Origin: Rothia mucilaginosa
Lineage (GTDB): Bacteria > Actinomycetota > Actinomycetes > Actinomycetales > Micrococcaceae
Direction of reading: 5' to 3'
Length of the DNA stretch: 64,000 bases
Assembly (NCBI RefSeq): GCF_019334805.1
Contig: NZ_CP079822.1
Span: 2,046,001-2,110,000, forward strand
The notes under the pieces are model-generated. The model saw nothing but the letters and a program-made list of their open reading frames with translations, was not told where the DNA came from and did no database searches. Shown here one piece after another: positions 1 to 9,700 of the stretch (position 1 is its first letter; each line of letters starts with the position of its first letter). Position numbers and translations under genes: made by a program.

Positions 1-203
1 TTACCCCTGACCGTCTGCACGAGCACATGAGCCAGACTGCCGAGTCGATTAAGTCGGCGCCGGTGGTGGCTGAGTTGGCTCGTCGTCACGGCGTGGAGAT
101 GCCCATTGTTGAGGCTGTGGTGGCTGTGCTTTCGGGCCGTATTGGCATTGAGGAGTTGGCGCCTCAGCTGCTGGGTCGCCGCCTCAAGCACGAGAGCCAC
201 TAA
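1..203 (+). CDS. gpsA: Glycerol-3-phosphate dehydrogenase [NAD(P)+], C-terminal end
   Basis: Partial gene cut by the left edge of the window. The open frame starting at base 3 gives about 66 residues and ends with TAA at 201-203. The sequence (TPDRLHEHMSQTAE..., VEMPIVEAVVAVLSGR) resembles the C-terminal helical substrate domain of GpsA, which reduces dihydroxyacetone phosphate to sn-glycerol-3-phosphate for phospholipid synthesis. The following gene is ddl, and gpsA-ddl is a common actinobacterial order, which supports the call. The Rossmann NAD-binding domain lies outside the window, so identification rests on the tail and on context. Confidence 0.8.
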   Translation, partial: TPDRLHEHMSQTAESIKSAPVVAELARRHGVEMPIVEAVVAVLSGRIGIEELAPQLLGRRLKHESH

Positions 204-428
204 GGTTAAAGCTTTCTGGTGTGCTGGTAACCCCTGATTAGTGGTGTGTGCCAGGACATACTAGAAGAAGATTGAATGTAAACATCCGAGGACGGATACC
301 GTTGCGGAAGACCGGTGCGTGAGAAACGCATCAGTGACCGCGACGGTATTCGTGCGTTAGGATTATTGACGCATTGCCGTTCCACCTTCCGGACCTGAGG
401 GTAGGGGAACATTGACTAGGAGAAATAT

Positions 429-1547
429 ATGACCGAGAAGAAGACCGTCGCCCTGCTGTGCGGTGGCCGCTCCTCCGAGCACCCCATTTCGCTCATTACC
501 GCCGCTGGCGTGCTGAGCGCCATTGACCGCACCGCCTACGAGGTCATCACTATCGGCATTACCCGTGACGGCCGCTGGTATCTGACTGACGAGCAGGAGC
601 TCGCCGACCTGACTGCTGGCACTCGCGGTACCGCAGAGTTCCCCGAGGGTACCCAGCAGGTGTTCCTGCCGATGGGTGCCGGCGATTCCCGCCTGACCCT
701 GGTGGATGCTGAGGGTAACGTTACCCGCACCGCACCGGTGGACGTTGTGTTCCCGCTGCTGCACGGCCCCTTCGGTGAGGACGGCACCGTGCAGGGCCTG
801 CTGGAAATGGCTGACCTGCACTATGTGGGTTGCGGTGTGACCGCATCCGCTGTGGGTATGGATAAGCACTTCATGAAGGTTGCTTTCGAGTCTGCTGGCC
901 TGGAGGTTGGCCCCTACGAGGTCATCACCAACCGCCAGTGGGAGCACGAGGACCGCGAGCAGATTCTGGAGCGCGTGCTGAAGCTGGGCTTCCCCATGTT
1001 CGTGAAGCCGACCCGCGCAGGTTCTTCCTTCGGTATTACCAAGGTGGATTCGGTGGAGGAGCTCGTGCCCGCGATTGAAGAGGCACGCCGCCACGACCCG
1101 AAGATCATTATTGAGGCCGGTATTGTGGGCCGCGAAATCGAGTGTGCTGTGCTCGATGGCCACCACGGCGAGATGCCCCGTGCATCCTACCCCGGCGAGA
1201 TTGAGGTTGTGGATGAGGACCACGGCTTCTACGACTTTGAGGCGAAGTATGTTTCTGAGTCGTCCGCTGTGACCGTGTGCCCGGCGAACCTGCCGCAGGA
1301 TGTGCAGAATCGTCTGCGTGAGCTGGCTGTGAAGGCGTTCCTGGCGCTGGATGGTGAGGGTCTGTCTCGTGCGGACTTCTTCTACACCGAGGATGGCCGC
1401 CTGGTCATCAACGAGGTGAACACCATGCCCGGCTTCACCCCGATTTCGATGTACAAGACCATGTGGGAGAACACCGGTATCTCTTACACTGATCTGATTA
1501 GCGAGCTGCTGACCCTGGCGATGGAACGCCCCCTGGGTCTGCGCTAG
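429..1547 (+). CDS. ddl: D-alanine--D-alanine ligase
   Basis: ATP-grasp ligase that joins two D-alanines for the peptidoglycan pentapeptide; cytoplasmic. The 372 residues match the usual Ddl length. The N-terminal motif CGGRSSEHPIS (residues 11-21) is the first substrate-binding loop; VKPTRAGSSFGI (near 195) and VINEVNTMPGFTPISMY (near 330-345) are the ATP-grasp and Mg/D-Ala binding segments. The ATG at 429 is preceded by AGGAG at 418-422, a good ribosome site. It follows gpsA after a 225-base gap, so it may have its own promoter. A C-rich hairpin with a T-run lies about 80 bases past the stop codon. Confidence 0.96.
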   Translation: MTEKKTVALLCGGRSSEHPISLITAAGVLSAIDRTAYEVITIGITRDGRWYLTDEQELADLTAGTRGTAEFPEGTQQVFLPMGAGDSRLTLVDAEGNVTRTAPVDVVFPLLHGPFGEDGTVQGLLEMADLHYVGCGVTASAVGMDKHFMKVAFESAGLEVGPYEVITNRQWEHEDREQILERVLKLGFPMFVKPTRAGSSFGITKVDSVEELVPAIEEARRHDPKIIIEAGIVGREIECAVLDGHHGEMPRASYPGEIEVVDEDHGFYDFEAKYVSESSAVTVCPANLPQDVQNRLRELAVKAFLALDGEGLSRADFFYTEDGRLVINEVNTMPGFTPISMYKTMWENTGISYTDLISELLTLAMERPLGLR

Positions 1548-1624
1548 TTTTTAGAGAGTGCATAAGTTTTGAGTGGGCTAAATTCTTTAGTTGGCGCTCA
1601 GCGTGTGAATATTTAACGGTGGGG

Positions 1625-1690
1625 GAGTGCCCCTGCTGTAAGGCGCCTCGGTGCGGATTCTTGAGAGTCTGTACCGGGGCACTTTTTTGC
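1625..1690 (+). terminator. Probable rho-independent terminator after ddl
   Basis: GTGCCCC at 1627-1633 pairs with GGGGCAC at 1676-1682, immediately followed by six T (1683-1688). An inner CGGT/ACCG pair (1649-1652, 1673-1676) suggests additional folding in the long loop. It ends the gpsA-ddl transcript. Confidence 0.6.
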
Positions 1691-1993
1691 GCGGCGGGCA
1701 AGTTCAGTCTGTGCGGGAGGGGTAATTGGTACGTATTAGCCTCTAAATCTTGATGAGAATCGCTCGAATTTCACCCATGAGAAAAATCACTAACACTCGC
1801 CTCGAGGCTGCTTGGATAGTGGAGTGCAAGTTTTAAAGTGGTATTGATAAGGCAAAACGTAATCCTGCTCATAAGTGCATGAAATGATGCTTCTAGGTAA
1901 CGAAAAGATGTTGTTGATGGTCGTTGCACATCTTGAAGCTCAAAGATTGGTATGAAAGCGCTAAAATGAGTAATGAAGAAAAAGTCGATTCGG

Positions 1994-2038
1994 TAGAATA
2001 GATGAAGGCATATCCAATCTGCCCTAGCGATTGGGTAT
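1994..2038 (+). promoter_or_regulatory. -10 box and leader hairpin upstream of the repeat protein
   Basis: TAGAAT at 1994-1999 is a good -10 box, giving a predicted start near 2006. A 10-bp hairpin follows at once: 2010-2019 pairs with 2029-2038 (ATATCCAATC / GATTGGGTAT, one G-U), loop 2020-2028. It would sit in the first 35 bases of the mRNA, about 40 bases ahead of the TTG start. The region 1740-2077 is visibly AT-richer than its surroundings. No good -35 box is seen. Confidence 0.4.
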
Positions 2039-2077
2039 CTATTCACTCACAACGTATTAGAAAGTCAAGGACAACCT

Positions 2078-3868
2078 TTGGGAAAACGAAACCGTAAGGT
2101 GGTCTCTGCGAGTCTGGCGACAGCACTGGTTGCTTCCGGAAGTCCATACGTAGCCTCATTTGCTCAAGATGTGCAGGAGGCAGCGTCACAGCTTCCGCCG
2201 AACCCTGTCGGCACCGCAAGCCAAACCCTGGACCCCGCCGCGGCCGCGGCATCTTCCTCTCAGGCGGCAGTACCCACGCTCGCAACCGTGAGCGCATGGC
2301 CCACCGCTCAGGGGGACAATAAGACTGACAAAGCGCAGGCAGAGCCCACCGCTCAGCCTAGCGCTTCTTCGAGTGCTCAGCCCACCGCTAGCGCCGAGCC
2401 CTCCGCGAGTGCTACCCCCACTCATGATGCCGTGCCCAGCCCGGATGCGACACCTACTCCGGGTGCTACTGTGCAACCCACTGCCGAGCCCACCGCTTCT
2501 GCTAGTGCTACCGCAACCCCGAGTGCTACGGCGAGTCCTAGCGTAGAGCCCTCTAAGGATGCGACCGCTGAACCTACCGCTACGCCGACCGTAGCTCCTA
2601 GCGCAAGTGCCGAACCGAGTGTTGCTCCTACTGCAACTCCGACGGCTGAGCCGACTGTAGCTCCGACTGCGGAGCCTACGGTCCAGCCGACGGCAGAACC
2701 TACTGTTGCTCCCACTCCGGAACCGACCGTTGCGCCTACTGTGGAGCCCACCGCGGAACCCACCAAGGATCCGATTCCTGAGCCTACGGTAGAGCCCACC
2801 CCTGAACCTACTCCCGAGCCGACGAAGGATGTAACTCCCGAGCCGACCCCGGAGCCTACTCAGGATCCGACTCCGGAACCTACTCCCGAACCGACCCCCG
2901 AACCGAATCCGGAGCCTACCCCTGAACCTACTCCCGAGCCGACGAAGGACGTAACTCCCGAACCGACCCCGGAGCCGACCCAGGACCCCGCTCCGGAACC
3001 GAATCCGGTGCCCGCTCCTGAACCGACCAAGGACGTAACTCCCGAGCCGACTCAGGAACCGACTGAGGCACCCACCCAGGATCCTTCTCAGGTTCCGGTA
3101 GTCCCGGCCCCGGTTCAGGATCCGACTCAGGAGCCCTCCAAGGAAGCTAAGCAGGAGCCGACTAACGAGCCGACCAAGGATGCGGTCATCCCCGTGATTC
3201 CGGTAGCTCCCGTAGCTCCGGTAGAGGATAACAAGGACAGCTCGGACTCCAAGTCGGTTACCCCGATTGAGACCGAACCTGTTGCTCCGATTCCTCCGGC
3301 GAACAACCCGGTGACCACCCCCGGCACCCGTAAGGAAATCTCTGGGGAAGATGTCGTCATCTCCATTGAGCTTCCGCGACCGGGCAGCTCCTCTGACTCC
3401 TCAAGTTCCTCTTCGGGATCTTCGAGCTCTTCACCGAGCAAGGCACCGAGCGACAGGCTTGATGGCGAGGATGACGATCCGTTGCGTTCTGGCGGCACCA
3501 CCCTCGGACGAATCGCAGCCAATAACGGCTCGAATGACTCCATCCCGGGTGCGGCTGACTGGGTTGCTGGATACCTCTCGCGCAATAAGACAGAGGAGGA
3601 CCACTCCCACGAGGCAAGCCCCTCGAACTCCTCAAGCTCGGTATCGGCTTCGAAGTCGCCTAGCTCCTCCTCCACCTCGGCTAGCGCCAGCCGCTCCGCA
3701 AAGAGCGTGGCAAAGGCTGACGGCGCGAATGCCGCCCAGGAGCAGGCCGTGAAGAATGCGGACGCGGACGATTCCGGACTTTCCGGTATTGCACCGCTGA
3801 TTCTCTTCTCGCTCATCGGTCTGGTGCTGATTGCTCTGGCAATCCGCTACTTCAGCCGCGGAGCATAA
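2078..3868 (+). CDS. Secreted, membrane-anchored Pro/Glu/Thr-repeat surface protein
   Basis: Unrecognised 596-residue protein. Starts with TTG at 2078, supported by AAGGA at 2067-2071. Residues 1-30 are a basic segment plus hydrophobic stretch (VVSASLATALVASGSPYVASFAQ) typical of a Sec signal peptide. Residues about 80-350 are almost wholly A/S/P/T/E, moving from TAEPTA/SASAT repeats to PTPEPTPEP repeats broken by KDVTPEP and QDPTPEP. A Ser-rich stretch lies near 430-465, an acidic/charged region follows, and a single C-terminal membrane helix (PLILFSLIGLVLIALAIRYF) ends in RGA. No LPxTG sorting motif is visible. By analogy with other P/E/T-rich proteins it may span the cell wall as a stalk; function unknown. 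The DNA repeats vary in number of codons and contain a 120-bp duplication. Confidence 0.8.
   Translation: MGKRNRKVVSASLATALVASGSPYVASFAQDVQEAASQLPPNPVGTASQTLDPAAAAASSSQAAVPTLATVSAWPTAQGDNKTDKAQAEPTAQPSASSSAQPTASAEPSASATPTHDAVPSPDATPTPGATVQPTAEPTASASATATPSATASPSVEPSKDATAEPTATPTVAPSASAEPSVAPTATPTAEPTVAPTAEPTVQPTAEPTVAPTPEPTVAPTVEPTAEPTKDPIPEPTVEPTPEPTPEPTKDVTPEPTPEPTQDPTPEPTPEPTPEPNPEPTPEPTPEPTKDVTPEPTPEPTQDPAPEPNPVPAPEPTKDVTPEPTQEPTEAPTQDPSQVPVVPAPVQDPTQEPSKEAKQEPTNEPTKDAVIPVIPVAPVAPVEDNKDSSDSKSVTPIETEPVAPIPPANNPVTTPGTRKEISGEDVVISIELPRPGSSSDSSSSSSGSSSSSPSKAPSDRLDGEDDDPLRSGGTTLGRIAANNGSNDSIPGAADWVAGYLSRNKTEEDHSHEASPSNSSSSVSASKSPSSSSTSASASRSAKSVAKADGANAAQEQAVKNADADDSGLSGIAPLILFSLIGLVLIALAIRYFSRGA
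2790..3029 (+). repeat. Two imperfect 120-bp tandem copies inside the repeat gene
   Basis: Bases about 2790-2909 and 2910-3029 align with a period of exactly 120 bp (40 codons). For example GACGAAGGATGTAACTCCCG at 2821 recurs as GACGAAGGACGTAACTCCCG at 2941. Differences are mostly third-position, so the encoded unit (KDVTPEPTPEPTQDP and neighbours) is nearly identical, pointing to duplication followed by synonymous drift. Confidence 0.8.
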
Positions 3869-3879
3869 GGCGAACATAA

Positions 3880-3900
3880 CGCGTAAGAATACGCGATAAT
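3880..3900 (+). promoter_or_regulatory. Putative thiL promoter with small hairpin
   Basis: CGCGTA-AGAA-TACGCG (3880-3895) is a perfect 6-bp hairpin that overlaps GATAAT (3895-3900), a -10-like box. Only seven bases separate this box from the GTG at 3908, so transcription would begin at or next to the start codon. No clear -35 is seen. Confidence 0.35.
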
Positions 3901-3907
3901 AGAGGAT

Positions 3908-5314
3908 GTGAATCCTCAGACTTTTAGCGAAACGCGGGACAACCCCATGCGAGAGACACCTCTCTCAAAGCTAGGGGAGTCCCGCGTTCTGCGCGCTTTC
4001 ATGCCGATTATCAACGCCCACAACGAGCAGGTTGCCGCAGCGGCACGCCAGGCGGGGCGCATCGAACCCCTCGAGGTGGGTCCCGGTGACGACTGTGCCG
4101 TCCTCGCCGCGCCCGCGCCCGGTCAGCGTACCGTGGTCACCACCGACACCCTCGTCGAGGACCAGGACTTCATGAACCTGTGGCCCGGCGGTATCGCACA
4201 GACGAGTGAAGCCGGTGAGTTCATTCTGGAACCCGCCCGCAGTAGCGGCTACGATGTGGGGCGCAAAGCCGCGACCCAGAACCTCGCCGACGTTGCCGCC
4301 ATGGGGGCACGCCCGGCGAGCCTCTTCATCTCCCTGAGCCTGCCCGGCAGCACCCCCTATGGTTGGATTGACGGCTTCGCCCACGGCATTGTGGACGGAA
4401 TCAACGCCTGCGGAGCCACCGAATGTGTGATTGGCGGCGGCGATATTGGCGACTCCACCGAAATGTCGGTGACTGTGACCGCCCTCGGCTACACGGATCG
4501 CGCCGTGCTGCGCTCCGGCGCACGCCCCGGCGACACTATCGCCCTGGCGGGACGTACCGCCTGGTCCGATGCCGGTCTGCGCCTGCTGCTCAACCCGCTC
4601 TCCCTGCCCGCCACGGCACTACTGCGTGCCATTGCTGCAGGTCAGGATGCTGAGGCGGCGCTGGGCGCGGTGAGTCGGGCGTGGGCTCAAAAGCAGGCTG
4701 AGAAGCAGGCTGAAGGTACTGGCGCTCTTCCTGGTGGCGTTCTTCCCGAGGGTCTCATCGAGCTTGCCCGCACCCTCACCCCCGAAGAGGCCGCGCACAT
4801 GATTGCGGTCTGCGAGCGCGCCGTCGACTCGCAGCACCACCCGGTCAGCCCCATCCCCGCCGGTGAAGTGGCACGCCAGCATAGGGCAAGCTCCATGCTG
4901 GATCTTTCCGACGGACTCGTCAAGGACGCTGGGCGAGTTGCTGCCGCCTCCGGGGTGCAGATGCGCCTCGACCGTGCCGCCGTGGGTGCGTTCGCCGAGC
5001 CGCTGCTACCGTTGGCGCGCCTGCTGCTGGCGATTGGTGAACGTAACGAGGCGGGGGAGAGCCCCGCATCCCTGGCGCGCACCTTCGTGCTGGTTGGCGG
5101 GGAAGACCACGGTCTGCTGGCGACCTTCCCCGGTGAGGTGCCCGAAGAGTTCGTGCCCCTGGGCACCTGCGTTGCGGACGCCCCGGAGCGCGGTCTGAGT
5201 GCTGAGCTCTACGGTGCCGAGCGCCGCCATGATACGGTAACCGGCGCGGCGGTCGTGATGGACGGCCGCTCCCTGGACGGCATGGGCTGGGAACACTACG
5301 GAGCTTCCGCGTAG
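3908..5314 (+). CDS. thiL: Thiamine-monophosphate kinase
   Basis: Phosphorylates thiamine monophosphate to thiamine diphosphate using ATP (last step of cofactor synthesis). AIRS-fold motifs: GPGDDCAVL (near residue 58-66), VTTDTLVEDQDF, KAATQNLADVAAMGA and a GGGDIGDST stretch, all Mg-ATP binding in ThiL. At 468 residues it is well above the usual ~320; extra sequence includes an Ala/Gln/Gly-rich insertion (KQAEKQAEGTGALPGG, near 258-280) and a long N-terminus. GTG 3908 is chosen because a -10-like box just upstream would give a leaderless message; ATG 3947, in frame at residue 14, is the alternative, and neither has a strong ribosome site. The frame closes at 5314. Confidence 0.9.
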   Translation: MNPQTFSETRDNPMRETPLSKLGESRVLRAFMPIINAHNEQVAAAARQAGRIEPLEVGPGDDCAVLAAPAPGQRTVVTTDTLVEDQDFMNLWPGGIAQTSEAGEFILEPARSSGYDVGRKAATQNLADVAAMGARPASLFISLSLPGSTPYGWIDGFAHGIVDGINACGATECVIGGGDIGDSTEMSVTVTALGYTDRAVLRSGARPGDTIALAGRTAWSDAGLRLLLNPLSLPATALLRAIAAGQDAEAALGAVSRAWAQKQAEKQAEGTGALPGGVLPEGLIELARTLTPEEAAHMIAVCERAVDSQHHPVSPIPAGEVARQHRASSMLDLSDGLVKDAGRVAAASGVQMRLDRAAVGAFAEPLLPLARLLLAIGERNEAGESPASLARTFVLVGGEDHGLLATFPGEVPEEFVPLGTCVADAPERGLSAELYGAERRHDTVTGAAVVMDGRSLDGMGWEHYGASA

Positions 5315-5394
5315 GAGCTTGATTGAGTGCCGTGAGGTGTTTTCACCCCGCGGGATAGACGACGGGCAATACCGTACATTTAACCGAAATTGCC

Positions 5395-5400
5395 TAGAAT
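5395..5400 (+). promoter_or_regulatory. -10 box upstream of DAK2 gene
   Basis: TAGAAT at 5395-5400, about 120 bases before the GTG of the DAK2-domain gene, the best promoter element between thiL and the DAK2-recG operon. A recognisable -35 is absent. Downstream in the leader the phrase GAGAAATCAGCCG occurs twice (about 5451 and 5468). Confidence 0.35.
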
Positions 5401-5519
5401 AGAAGTACGAAATAGGCTGGATTCTGTCCGTGCCGCGGGCACCGAGAAATCAGCCGGGAACTAGTTGAGAAATCAGCCGAGAACCGCGCGAAACCGACGA
5501 AACTTACAAGGAGGGTAGC

Positions 5520-6788
5520 GTGAACGCAGAACAGAACCAGCGCACCGAAGAGCGCGAGATTTACCGCCGCGCCTGCGTGTGTGCCTACCGCTTCGGCGTA
5601 GCGTGGTCCACCGCCGCCCGCACCACCATCGAACGCTACCGCGAGGCGCTCAACGAACTCAACGGGTTCCCCGTGCCCGATAAGGACACCGGCTCCAATA
5701 TCGCCCACACCCTGCTGACCCTGACCGAAGAGTTTGAGCGGGGCATGGAGCAGGTTCTGCCCGGTGAAATTCTTTCTAGTGAGGTTCTTCCCGCGGGCGA
5801 AATTCTTGGCGGGGAGGGCACCTCTGACGAGGAAACCCTCGCCCACCTGTGGATTCAACTGGGTGGCATCTATGAGCACGCGATTATGCGCGCATCCCGC
5901 GTGGCACGCGGCAACTCGGGTACCCTGCTTTGTGCCTGGGCGCTGGAGGCGGTGCGCAGCTACTGGTTCCTGCCCGGAAACCTCGCGCAGGAGCTCGGCA
6001 ACACGGGCGATGAGCTGCCGCTCGTGCGTGCCCTGGAGGCAGACTACGAGCGTGTGCTGGCTGGCGGTTCCCTGCCGAAGCACCGCGAAGTGAAGCTGGA
6101 GTACGCCCATGCGGAGGCGCGCGCGATGGCGTTCGCGGCTGAGCGTATTCGCGCCAGTGTGGGGGAGCAGATGGTGCCCTCCACGATGCTGTCGGTCATG
6201 GTGGAGCTCGCCCGCCTGGACGCACACTATGATGCATCGCAGGACGCAGAAGCTGCTGACGAGGTGCTGAAAGAGCGTCGACGTGCGCTGATGCGTGCCG
6301 CTCTGGAACGTACCGCGCAGTTCCCGCCCTCACCCGAGCTTGCAGGTTTCGTGGATGCTGGCGCGCTCGGCTTCTACCTTGCCGTGGTGCACTCCAACCC
6401 GCGTTGGGAGGGCGCGATCCTGAACGAGGCGCAGGTGGAGTCCATGCTGCGTGCGCCCTCTGCCGGTGTGGCTTCTGCGGTAGGTTCTGAACCTGCCGAG
6501 CACGCAGAAGGTGAGGGGCAGAGTGGCTGGGAGCTCATGGGTACGCTGACCTGCGAGCCCCTCGCCCTGGCGCAGTTGCGCCCCGAACTTGAAGCCATGG
6601 GTGACAGTCTGCTCATTACGCCCCTGGACATGGCGGCTGGACTCTGGGCGCTGCACGTGCATGTGCCCGACATCGACCCCGCCCGCGAGCTGATTATGGG
6701 CTACGGGCAGTGGGCGGATGAGCGTATTTCCTCCCTGACGGATGGCCACCACGCCGACCACGCGTGCGGTGCGGAGGGCGGCGTATGA
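5520..6788 (+). CDS. DAK2-domain (DhaL/YloV-like) kinase-family protein
   Basis: 422 residues; GTG start at 5520 preceded by a near-perfect AAGGAGG (5508-5514). Family motif PVPDKDTGSN at residues 51-60 corresponds to the PVPDGDTGTN Mg-nucleotide loop of DAK2/YloV/FakA proteins; both aspartates are present but the central Gly is Lys. Downstream ARGNSGTLL (near 128) matches the family's RGNSG motif. In Firmicutes such proteins phosphorylate fatty acids with FakB partners; no FakB gene is seen here, so substrate is unknown. It is shorter than YloV (~550). A repetitive patch GEILSSEVLPAGEILGGEG lies near residue 82-100. The stop codon overlaps the ATG of recG (ATGA), implying translational coupling, an arrangement typical of DAK2-recG pairs. 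Confidence 0.85.
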   Translation: MNAEQNQRTEEREIYRRACVCAYRFGVAWSTAARTTIERYREALNELNGFPVPDKDTGSNIAHTLLTLTEEFERGMEQVLPGEILSSEVLPAGEILGGEGTSDEETLAHLWIQLGGIYEHAIMRASRVARGNSGTLLCAWALEAVRSYWFLPGNLAQELGNTGDELPLVRALEADYERVLAGGSLPKHREVKLEYAHAEARAMAFAAERIRASVGEQMVPSTMLSVMVELARLDAHYDASQDAEAADEVLKERRRALMRAALERTAQFPPSPELAGFVDAGALGFYLAVVHSNPRWEGAILNEAQVESMLRAPSAGVASAVGSEPAEHAEGEGQSGWELMGTLTCEPLALAQLRPELEAMGDSLLITPLDMAAGLWALHVHVPDIDPARELIMGYGQWADERISSLTDGHHADHACGAEGGV

Positions 6789-9700
6789 GCCCCGCCCGAC
6801 GTTCCGTGAACCCACAGCAGGAAGCCCTGGATTTGGGGCTTCCCGAGCCTGCGCCCGCTAAGACTAAACCTGCGAAGGCCGAGGCAGCGCAGGGTGAACC
6901 CGCAGAGTCAACGGCTGTCGAGCCTACCCGCGCTCAGCGGGGGAAAAAAGCTACGCTTCTACTGAGCGATGAGCAGCTCCGCACCACCGCCGAGCTGACC
7001 GTGCGTGATCTTGCCGCCTACGCCCGCGGCGAGGTGAGCCGCGCCGAACTGAGCGAACGCGCGGCACAGCGCGCCAGCGCACCCTACCGTAAGGCGCTCA
7101 AGACGCTCAAACATTCGCTGGGCCCCGCCGCGCACACCATGACCGACGACGCTCTCTACGAGCTGGTCGATATTGCGTTGGCGGCGCGGCAGGCAACTCA
7201 GGCGGAGGAGCCCGCACGGAAGAAGGCAACCCGCAAGGCACCCGCTCAGAAGAAGACGGTTCAGAAGGCACCTGCCCAGAAAGAACTAGTTCAGAACGAA
7301 CCGAGCCCGCAGGAGAGTGAAACTGCCGCGCGGGATATTCCGGCGCGCCCGCAAAAGGTAACGAAGGCAAGCGAAGAGGTCGAGCAGGAGCCTGCGCCGA
7401 AGAAGAGTGCGCCCGAGGCAGAAGCTGAAAAGTCCGCGACCAAAAAGTCTGCACCCAAAAAGGCTGTAGCGAAGAAGACTGTGCCCGCAGAGAAAGCTCC
7501 TGCTTCCAAAACCTCGACATCGAGAACCCCGGCATCGAAAACTGCTACGCCGAAAACCCCCTCCAAGAAGGCAACGCCTGCGCAAAAAACTACGCCGAAG
7601 AAAGCTCCCGCCCAGAAAGCTCCTGCGAAGAAGGCCGCTACCAAGAAGGTTGCGGCTGAGAAGCCCGCTGCAGCCTCCGCATCTGCAGCCGCGGAGGCTA
7701 AAAGCCGTGCCCTGGCGCGCTACGCCTCCGAAGACCGCATCGAAAATGCGCCGCTCAAAAAGTACCTGCCCGCACCCAGCGCCAAGGCAATCTCCGCGCA
7801 CCTTGACCTGCACACCGTCGGGGAAATGCTCGAGTACTTCCCGCGCAAATACCTGCCGCGCGGCGAGCTCAGCTCCTTCGCCGAACTCGTTGAGGGTCAG
7901 GACGTCACCATCATCGCCCGCGTGGTGCACGTGAGCACCCGAACCATGGCGGCACGCCGCGGCAAAATCACGGAAGTGACCATCACCGACCGGCTCGCCG
8001 ACGCCACCGGGCAGGACGCACCCGCCGGTTTTGGTGCCGCTGGTTTTGGTGCTGGCGGTCCCGTATCCGTGGTGCCCGGGCGCGCTAACCGCCCCGGTTC
8101 CTCTGCTGCGCCCGCTCAGAGTTGGCAGGCAACCGGGATGCACAACCCGCGCATCAACGCGCTCGCTAACACTCGCCCGAACGCCACCCAGAACCCCGCC
8201 GCGCAGATTCCCACCGCCCCGAACCCCACCCAGGGCAGGGGAGCACAACCCGCCTCCTACAGCGGCTACGCAGACAGCTACGGCCAGGATTCGTTCGGCC
8301 AGGATAGCTTCGCGCAGGGAGGCCTCTTTGGCGTGCCCGCACCCAGCCCGAGCACGAATCCCGGTGCGGGCGCGCTCATCGGCTCGCAGATGAAGCTCTC
8401 CTTCTTCAACGCCTGGACCGCCGCCCGCGAAATCCACGAGGGCGAAACCATGATGTTCTCGGGCAGGGTCGGCATCTACCGCGGCGAATACACCCTCACC
8501 AACCCGCACTACGCCCTGCTCTCGAAGGACGCTTCCGGCGCGGACGTCACCGACGCCGCCACCGCCCCCGTGCCCGTCTATCGCGCCCCCGTGAAGCTAC
8601 CCACCGACCGCATCAGCGGCTACATGGCGCAGCTGCTCGAAAAGGTGCCGCTCAAAGAACTCGAAGACCCGGTACCCTACACAATTCGTCGCGCCCGCAA
8701 GGTGCCCTCGCTGGAGTGGACGTACCGTGCCCTGCACACCCCCGACTCGGAGGACACCTGGCGTGCCGCGCAGGCACAGATGCGTTACCGCGAGGCATTC
8801 GTGCTGCAGAGCGCGCTCGCCCGCCTGCATTCGGTACGTGCCGCGCACTTGACTCAGCCGCGCCCCGCCGTGGAGGGCGGCCTCGCCGATCGGCTGCTTC
8901 AGGTTCTGCCCTACGAGCTGACTGAGGGGCAGCAGAAGGTGGGCGCTGAGATTGCCGCGGATTTGTCGAGTGAATCGCCCATGAACCGCCTGCTGCAAGG
9001 TGATGTGGGTTCCGGTAAGACCGTGGTGGCTCTGCGCGCCATGCTGCAGGTTGCCGATGCGGGCGGCCAGTCCGCGATGCTCGCCCCGACCGAGGTGCTT
9101 GCCGAGCAGCATTTGCGTTCGGTGCTGGACATTCTGGGGGATATGGCGGCGCCCGAAGACTTTGACGATTCAGCCGCCGGTTCCGCCGAGGGAATCCCCG
9201 CGGGGAGCGGGGAGGAACCCCGCCGTGTGCGTGTGCGCCTGCTGACCGCCTCCATGGGTACCCGCGCCAAGCGCAAGGTACTGCAGGAACTCGCCGACGG
9301 CACCGCCCAGATTGTGATTGGCACCCACGCCCTGCTTTCCGATGAGGTGAGCTTCCACGATTTGGGTCTGGTCGTCGTGGACGAGCAGCACCGCTTCGGC
9401 GTGGAGCAGCGCGACAGCCTGCGCGGCACCGACGGCGCCCTGCCGCACCGCCTGGTCATGACCGCAACGCCCATTCCGCGTACCGTCGCCATGACCGTGT
9501 TCGGTGACCTGGACGTTTCCGTGCTCGACACACTGCCCGCCGGCCGCCAGAAAATCTCAACGCACGTGGTGCCCCTCGCCGAGAAGCCCGCCTGGGCATC
9601 CCGGCTGTGGAGGCGCGCCCGCGAAGAAATCGACGCGGGCCACCAGGTGTACGTTGTCGTACCCAAAATCGGGGAGGACGGCGATAGCCTGGAGGAGGGC

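Noticed and set aside
406..421. 16-base word GGAACATTGACTAGGA shared with 50527-50542
   Set aside because: One shared 16-mer in 64 kb is close to chance expectation, and the two sites are not in comparable positions relative to genes.
2422..2799. Minus-strand frame of VGS/VGA repeats opposite the PEPT repeat gene
   Set aside because: A mirror of the plus-strand repeats, without signal peptide or ribosome site.
6764..6784. Upstream GTG start for recG
   Set aside because: Adds MRCGGRR without a ribosome site of its own; ATG 6785 has GGAGGG and the ATGA overlap expected in this operon.
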